Source of the DNA: Cephalotus follicularis
Taxonomy: Eukaryota > Streptophyta > Magnoliopsida > Oxalidales > Cephalotaceae
Assembly: GCA_001972305.1 (NCBI GenBank)
Contig: BDDD01000311.1
Span: 310,001 to 374,000, forward strand
Direction of reading: 5' to 3'
Length of the DNA stretch: 64,000 bases
The notes beneath the pieces were generated by a model, which was not told the origin of the DNA, did no database searches, and saw only the letters and a list, made by a program, of their open reading frames with translations. Positions 58,256-64,000 of this stretch are shown one piece after another (position 1 is the stretch's first letter; each line of letters starts with the position of its first letter). Both the position numbers and the translations under genes were made by a program.

Positions 58256-61200
58256 TGTCACACCCCGTTCTCAATTTTCATTTATTAAACATGGTTATCA
58301 GTTAATCCAGCATTTATAAATCCAATAAATTTAAAACTTTTAGCATAAGCAATCAATAATACTGGATTATATAAAAGTATTTGCATGAAGCCCATACTAC
58401 ATGCTTACTCAGTACAATACCAGTCATATATTACATATCGACAATGTAAATATAACTTTAACAAAGTATGACTTTATTACAATATTCGATAACATTACAA
58501 CTATAACAACCTTGAAATAAAAAGCCTCCAAGTGTAGCTTCAGCAGCTCGTGGAACTCTTCACTTCAATCTGTAATTGTAGGTGTTAGCCGTTGTCCTCA
58601 CTTGGTTAAGTAGGAAATATGTATGAAAATGAACATATGAATGACATCATGCATGACAATTATATCATTCAATACTAAGTATATATATAATTGAATATAT
58701 ATAAGCAACCATGCCAAATGGCTACAATCAATCACTTTCAAGAATACCGCACAAGGGTACAATCAATCACTACACTGGGTGGGTGTCATCTCGTGCTACC
58801 TCTTAGCTCAATCGATGGACCACCTGACTATCACCATGCACTCTAATGTGATAGACTAGGTAAACACTTATTACCGGCACTTGGCGGGCAATTTAACGCT
58901 CTTTGTCTACAATGCAGATAATTTTGGTGAATAAGCTAGAGCCAACTCCTGGCACATCCGCTCACCTCTGTAGTCAGCGGCATACTCCAACCACTAGACC
59001 ATCGAAAACACTTCAATCACAATCAATCACTGAAATTACATATATATAGTATCTAAAAATAACACTGGTTTTCTTTTGAGAAAACGGTAAACACTTCACT
59101 GACTGTGCCTCTCTTGGAGGAAACAGTAAAACTCTTCACTAGGTTTCCCTTTTGAGGAAACAAACAATACACTTAGTTTTCCTTTGAAAGCAGTAATAGA
59201 AAACTATTTGATTATGCATATAGCATCAATAGTAAAGCACTTGAAATCACTTGATAGATATATAATATCTATAACAATATATCCCTTCAATAATGTGCAA
59301 TCACTCAATCAATACAATCATTGGTGGTTCTAGGAATCAAACCACATAAATGCAAGCAAACATATGCTCAGAATGTAAAACAGTCACTATTGGCATCGAC
59401 GTGTAACTTAGGCGTCAACGTGTACTTATGCGTTAACGTCATTCACGCGTCAATATTCAACAATGGGTATAACGCATTAACGAAGGACCTTATGCGTCAA
59501 AGTTCAATATTGGCGTCAACGCGTTAAGGTAGGAACCTTAAGCGTCAACGTTGTCCTTTTAGGCGTTGATGTCCTAGAACCCAGTAGGTTTACGCGTCAA
59601 TGTTATCCTTTTAGGCATCAACGTAAATCATCATAACAGTACGAAACATCAACTATTTCCATTAAGGCATTAATGTCAATCACTTATGTGACATCCGTGA
59701 CCTTGTACGGTCTGTGTCTGTAAGCCTACGTGGCTTCTATCTGTCTGTCGGTCTGTTAATCTGTTTTCTCGCATTCATGATATGCATCATGGCATTATTT
59801 AAATTTTTACGATTTTATTCTGATGGTTTTCTGCATAAGAAATGAATTTGCCTTTCCGAAAATTGAACAATGTTTTACTGAAACTGCTGCTGATTTCGGA
59901 AAATAGCCCAAGTGGTATGTCCTAAATATCTGATTTTTGTCCGTATCGGTTTAATTTTGGACGAAACCTAGTCCGTTTTGGGTTGAATATAAATGGGAAA
60001 TTTCATTTTTTTTTGGCATTTTTGCCATCTCTCCCGCTTTCTCTCTCCTCCCTCCTGATCTCTCTCTCTCTCTCTACTCCTGTCGTCGGCGTCAGAGCCG
60101 ATCTGACACCGGCGAGGGTATGGGTCGAACCGCCATCACCTCCCGATCACACCGGTCCCAGCCTCGACGCCGATAACGGCGCCGTTTGCGCCCGGCGACG
60201 CCTTCTCCCTCCGCGGCCGTTTTCCTTCGTTCCGGCGCCTCCGGTGGTCGTCACGGCAAGGGGAGGCCAGATTCGGACTCCTGGCGTTGCGGCCGTTCGA
60301 ACGGTACCGGCCTTTCTGTTTTTAGTTCTGACAGGTTAGTCTGCTGAGCTCTGTCAGCTGGAGTCTGTTTGTCTGCTGAGGTGAGATCACAAAAAGGGCA
60401 TGCTACCAGAGTCAAAACATGCATATCATATTTACATCAGTATTTAAATTCTGCATTACTTATATGTTTATATAACTGTTTTGGTTTTGTTTAAAAAGGG
60501 TTGAACCCTATTCAAGTTTTAAGTTTTGCTAATACGGTTGAGGCAGAGCCCAACCCATTTCTTGTTTTCTGTTTAAATTGTGATCTGCTGAGGGCTGAGC
60601 CCATTTTATAAACTGTTCCTCCTTCGGGAGTGTGTTCTGCTGAGGGCTGAGCCCATTACAAACTGGTTCCTCCTTCGGGAGTGTGATTTATAAAACTGTG
60701 TTTTTATTTACAGGGGGCATAGTCCTATAAATGAATACTACATGCCCGATTTTCGTAAAATTTTAAGAGTTAGAATTATTTTCAAGTTTTTCAAGAAACT
60801 TTTATGTTTTCTTTATGGTTTGAAGATTTCTTCTGTTTTAAAATGCTTTTCTGAATCTCTGTTCTGCTGAACCTACGAGGTGAGTCTCTGTTGGGAGGCT
60901 TGGCCTCGTAGCGGGCGCGACGGATTCCAGCGGGTCTGGGTCCGGGCGTCACAACTTAGGCATCGACGTAAATCATCCTAATAGTACGAACATCGACTAT
61001 TTCCGGTCATGGCGTTAACGTCATTAACTTAGGCGTCAACGTAAATCTTCCTAACAGTACGAACATCAACTATTTCCAATCATGGCGTTAACGTCATTCA
61101 CTTAGGCGTCGATGTAAATCAATGCAGTTAGACATTCAATCAACAATCACTTCAAGCAAGCGTGGATTCACACTTAGGATCAACATGCAAGCATCCACAA

Positions 61201-62021
61201 TCACCATGACACAATATACATGCCATATTTTCAAAAACATGTCATAAACCCTATCACGGATTCCAAGTTAGGAATCGAAAGTCCACTTCTTTAAGCTCTA
61301 AACCGATCCTTAACTTCTCCAAGCTTCAAGACTTGGTTCGATAGCTCCAAGTTCAGGTTCTAATCTCTGGTCCTCAAGCTCCTTCGTGCGGCTGAAAACG
61401 GTAAGACAACATCTCTCTCACTCTCTCGTTCTTTTACTGGTGTGAGATTTGGAGAAGATGAGAGGAGCTTTAATGGAGTCTTCACCTCTCTCTCTCTCTC
61501 TCTTCCTCATGGCATGGCAGGTCGAGATGACCTCCATCAATCACTCTTCTCTCACTTTCGTCAGTGCAGAGCGCATGGGGAAGTGTAAAGTGTCATACTT
61601 TTGTCCCTCATGCGTCTTCTGTTCTTGTTTAACTTACTCTGCCGACAGCTTAGGCGTCAACGTCAACGCTGGGCGTCGACGCGTTGACTCCATGCCTTGG
61701 CGTTAACAAGCTCCCTTTAGTCATGTTAATGCCTATCCCCTTAAGTTCACCAGTAATGGACGTAACGTCCTTGCATGGCATCAACGCCTTAAGGAAAGAA
61801 GCCTTAAGCGTGTTTCAGTGTTACTTGGCGTCGACGTCAATGCATGGCGTTGACGTGCAAGTGCCCTGACTCCTTATAATTTCCATCACTTAACTCATCC
61901 TTTCATAACCACAATAACAATAGCCAAATAAAAGTCCACTTAGCAATTAAATCTCAAATCAATGTATAATTTTATTCATGATTTATACAACATACATCGA
62001 AATGAAATTGCGGTCATTACA
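58256..62021 (-). mobile_element. solo LTR 'B1' inserted in the gypsy element
   Basis: The plus strand begins TGTCACACCCCGTTCTC and ends AATTGCGGTCATTACA. It is flanked by a perfect 5-bp duplication, ACTGG, at 58251-58255 and 62022-62026. Removing nested LTR F and its extra target copy leaves about 2.5 kb. It is homologous to LTR B2. GCGTCAACG-type words cluster at 59390-59660, 60955-61120 and 61640-61860. No internal domains. Minus orientation is inferred from its terminal sequences, which match LTRs A and C read in their own sense. Confidence 0.9.
59687..60953 (+). mobile_element. solo LTR 'F' (1267 bp) nested in B1
   Basis: It starts TGTGACATCCGTGACC and ends GGGTCCGGGCGTCACA, flanked by a perfect duplication, ACTTA, at 59682-59686 and 60954-60958. 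A TATA-like TTGAATATAAATGGG lies at about 59983, followed by a CT-rich, GC-rich leader. The 118-codon ORF at 59983 falls in that leader. A local repeat (GGGCTGAGCCCA, TCCTCCTTCGGGAGTGTG) lies at 60590-60685. Confidence 0.9.
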
Positions 62022-62960
62022 ACTGGCTTCGCTACTGTCGGTGTCGGTTCTGATTTGGAGGACGTAGAACCACCATGGGCATTGGTGAAATCCTTACCCC
62101 ATGAACGACCCAAGAACCGAGAACCACTACCCTTCATTTGGACTTGTATCTTGATCTTTAAGGCAAGTAAACAAACATCATCATACATCCAATACTACTG
62201 CAACTGCACAACATCTGAAATCTCTGATCGTAAACTGCCCAAATACCGAGCAATAACCTGCTCATATTTCTCTGTTGCATCACATCTCATCCTCAATCTA
62301 TCAAATTCATTGATAAAATCTTCAACGGACATACCATGTTGTTTGGCACTGTGGTATTTGATAAAGGCCTATTGCCTACAGTGTTCAGGCAGAAACTTTT
62401 GTCTCAACAACTTTCTCATCTTATCCCAGGTAACAATTTTTTGTTTCCTATCCTTAGCACATTGTTTCTTAACATGTTCCCACCAAATCGAGGCATGTTT
62501 TCTCAATTTAATGGCAACCAGTTTCACTTTCTGACTCTCACTAAATTCCTTTAAATACAAAATTTGATCAAAACTATTAATCCAATCAATAAATTTATCA
62601 GGACAAGCCCTACCTTCGAATTTAAGAATCTCAATCTTCATGTCGATGCTCTGGGAAACACACCTCTGGCCTCTCGGCTGAAACCCTGTATTCTCTTCGC
62701 CTCTGTCTAGTTAAAGGATTGATGTTAATCTATTCGTCCTCGGTATCAGCCTCTAATCCCGAGTCTCCATCTGTAGGATTCTCATACTGCACGAGTCGCT
62801 ACAGCAGTTCTTGGTTTTGCATCCTTAATTCTCCGTTCTTCGCATCTCACAGATCCTGTAGATTCTGTGGGCATTGTTGATCATCACCACGGGGTTGAAT
62901 CCACAACCCCGACCTCTTCCATGACAATGCCTACCACGATCATGAAGCTGTTCTTCCATT
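62022..62960 (-). pseudogene. gypsy gag remnant
   Basis: The minus strand shows the conserved gag core: FEGRACPDKFIDWINSFDQI, then VKLVAIKLRKHASIWWEHV and TWDKMRKLLRQKFLP (about 62370-62640). Toward 62960 lies a hydrophilic N-terminal part and toward 62022 a Lys/Ser-rich tail. It forms the virus-like particle shell in intact relatives. This copy is broken. Confidence 0.82.
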
Positions 62961-62970
62961 ATAGAACATG

Positions 62971-62984
62971 GTTCCCTGATACCA
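62971..62984 (-). other. primer binding site of the minus-strand gypsy
   Basis: The minus strand reads TGGTATCAGGGAAC, close to the tRNA-Met type TGGTATCAGAGC. It lies just upstream of gag and just after a probable LTR end (TTTTGACA at about 62989-62996). Confidence 0.55.
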
Positions 62985-62988
62985 GATG

Positions 62989-63540
62989 ATGTCAAAACTA
63001 CGGAAAGGACAAAAACACAAAGAAGAAAAGTCTTTGCAAGACTTACGGACGGCAATTTTACCCACCCCCGCTCCCCCCGCTCCGCCCCGCTTAAAATGGG
63101 ATGGGGATTTCCCGCCAAAAATGGAGATGGGGGCGGGGGTGGGGCAAAAAATCAACCCCGTAGGGCGGGGGTAGGAAAAACTGCCCCACCCCGCCCCATT
63201 GCCAACCCTAGCAAGACTGTTTAAAATTAATCAAAAGCTTAATAGCCACCTCAAAAACATAATAATAAGGTACTTATACTGTTCAACGAAAGAAAAACCT
63301 AAAAACGACTTAAGGATAAACTTTAGGAATTTTCAATTACACCACTGAAAAACATAAAACGTAAAATTGACCCCCTAAACAATCCCGAAACGCTTTCGGG
63401 GCATGTAGGAGAAAGCATAGCAATGAGTATTACTTAGTGGCCCGTTCCGCTTCAGCCAACCAAGTTTCGGCCCAATCCGACATCGGGGGCTCGGTCCAAA
63501 ACTTTATAAAGTTAGCAGTTACGTCCCTGACTGCATCATT
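62989..63540 (-). mobile_element. probable 5' LTR region of the gypsy, interrupted by a MITE
   Basis: The position beyond the primer binding site implies a 5' LTR here. Apart from the nested MITE (63044-63210) the DNA is noncoding. The outer LTR edge could not be fixed. Confidence 0.35.
63044..63210. mobile_element. GC-rich hAT MITE (167 bp)
   Basis: Flanked by an exact 8-bp duplication, GCAAGACT, at 63036-63043 and 63211-63218. The ends TACGGACGGCAATTTTACCC and, in reverse complement, TAGGGTTGGCAATGGGGCGG are diverged inverted repeats. The interior is GGGGCGGGG/CCCCGCCCC-rich. The right terminus TAGGGTTGGCAA resembles that of the large hAT at 44448-50465 (TAGGGTTACAGG). Confidence 0.85.
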
Positions 63541-64000
63541 ATCCAGTTTGAGTTCGAACAAAGTTTTTAGCAAGTTTTTAACGAGTTTAAAAAACTGTTG
63601 TTCGAGTTCAAGTCCATAACAAATTCAATAACTGGAGCTCAACTCAAGCTTAGCTTCTTATGGTTAACAAGTCGAGTTTGAGTTCTAGTTTGAACTCTCG
63701 ACTCATTTATAGTTATTTTTTTGTTCAATTTTCTTTAAAGAAAAAATTGTATATAAATAAATGTCAAATCATTATAAAGAAAAATTAAAATAATTAATGA
63801 AACATTAGTATATATTAATATATATTTATGTATAAATTATTCTTAACAAAGACTCTAATCGAATTATAAATGAGTATATAATCAAGTTCTTATAAGATAT
63901 GTATTTAAGTCTTAACGAGTTATTCATGCATCTCAATAAGTCAAGCACATTCTTGTTCAATGCTCAATCAGTTAAGTTGACGAGTCTCAAGATCATGTTT
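63541..64000. other. GAGTTCGAG-type repeat region, cut by window edge
   Basis: 63550-63710 repeats GAGTT(C/T)GAG/CTCAACTCAAGC-like words in both orientations, as in the subterminal DNA of some plant class II elements. The rest is AT-rich. No gene recognised. Confidence 0.4.

Larger units (their letters stand above)
57690..62985 (-). mobile_element. deleted Ty3/gypsy element (minus strand), host of LTR B1
   Basis: The minus strand carries a primer binding site (TGGTATCAGGGAACC, about 62970-62984), then gag (62022-62960), then, after the inserted LTR B1, integrase (57690-58250). The protease, reverse transcriptase and RNase H regions are absent, so the element had a large internal deletion before B1 landed. 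The gag and integrase types suggest a chromovirus of the Reina/CRM kind (inference). It is broken, with several lesions plus the deletion; a fossil. Confidence 0.8.

Noticed and set aside
59983-60339. 118-codon plus-strand ORF with a hydrophobic start, resembling a small secreted protein
   Set aside because: It lies in the CT- and GC-rich leader of solo LTR F, bounded by that LTR's perfect target duplication. Low-complexity composition explains the frame.

Overview
This window looks like nuclear DNA of a eudicot plant. It is AT-rich and dominated by transposable elements, with two intron-containing family-1 glycosyltransferase genes of the UGT85A type as the only host genes I can support. I cannot name the species from the sequence alone. 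No CRISPR array, tRNA, rRNA or bacterial-style operon was seen.

Host genes. Two UGT85A-like genes lie on the minus strand about 19 kb apart (11461-13994 and 32803-35406). Each has two exons and one phase-1 intron at the same codon position, so they are tandem paralogs later pushed apart by repeats. The second looks fully conventional. The first has an open frame but an altered PSPG box. The first gene's intron carries a solo Copia-type LTR with a perfect target duplication (CAAGT). The second gene's intron carries a MITE related to copies in the nearby tandem duplication.

Layout. 1-2700: LTR pieces and a SINE-like head. 2718-8815: a broken, 5'-truncated Ty3/gypsy chromovirus with its 2.5 kb 3' LTR. 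9180-9650: a Copia-type LTR with primer binding site on the minus strand, next to a short group-II-intron-like reverse transcriptase fragment (9789-10031). 11461-14083: first UGT. 16940-20250: a 1.65 kb direct tandem duplication whose unit is itself an older dimer of MITE-bearing segments. 20383-20729: a Mutator-like MITE with 9-bp target duplications. 21840-25925: eroded LTR-like DNA. 26270-28520: a CACTA (En/Spm) remnant. 30100-32416: solo LTR 'A'. 32803-35406: second UGT. 37067-39763: LTR 'D'. 42409-51058: solo LTR 'C', split by a 6.0 kb hAT transposon (44448-50465). 51181-55519: truncated LTR 'B2', split by solo LTR 'A2'. 57690-62985: a deleted minus-strand gypsy element split by solo LTR 'B1', which is itself split by solo LTR 'F'. 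63044-63210: a GC-rich hAT MITE.

How it fits together. Matching target duplications give a readable order of insertions: gypsy, then B1, then F; AT-rich ~300-bp tandem repeat, then C, then hAT; B2, then A2. Nearly every LTR present is solo. Two observations stand out. The hAT element carries two convergent genes, a BED/hATC transposase and a 'plant transposon protein' gene, and a copy of the second gene's 3' coding module lies inverted behind the transposase. In addition, clusters of a CpG-rich near-palindrome (GCGTCGACGC and its decay variants) recur in at least three unrelated element families, including this hAT and two LTR families.
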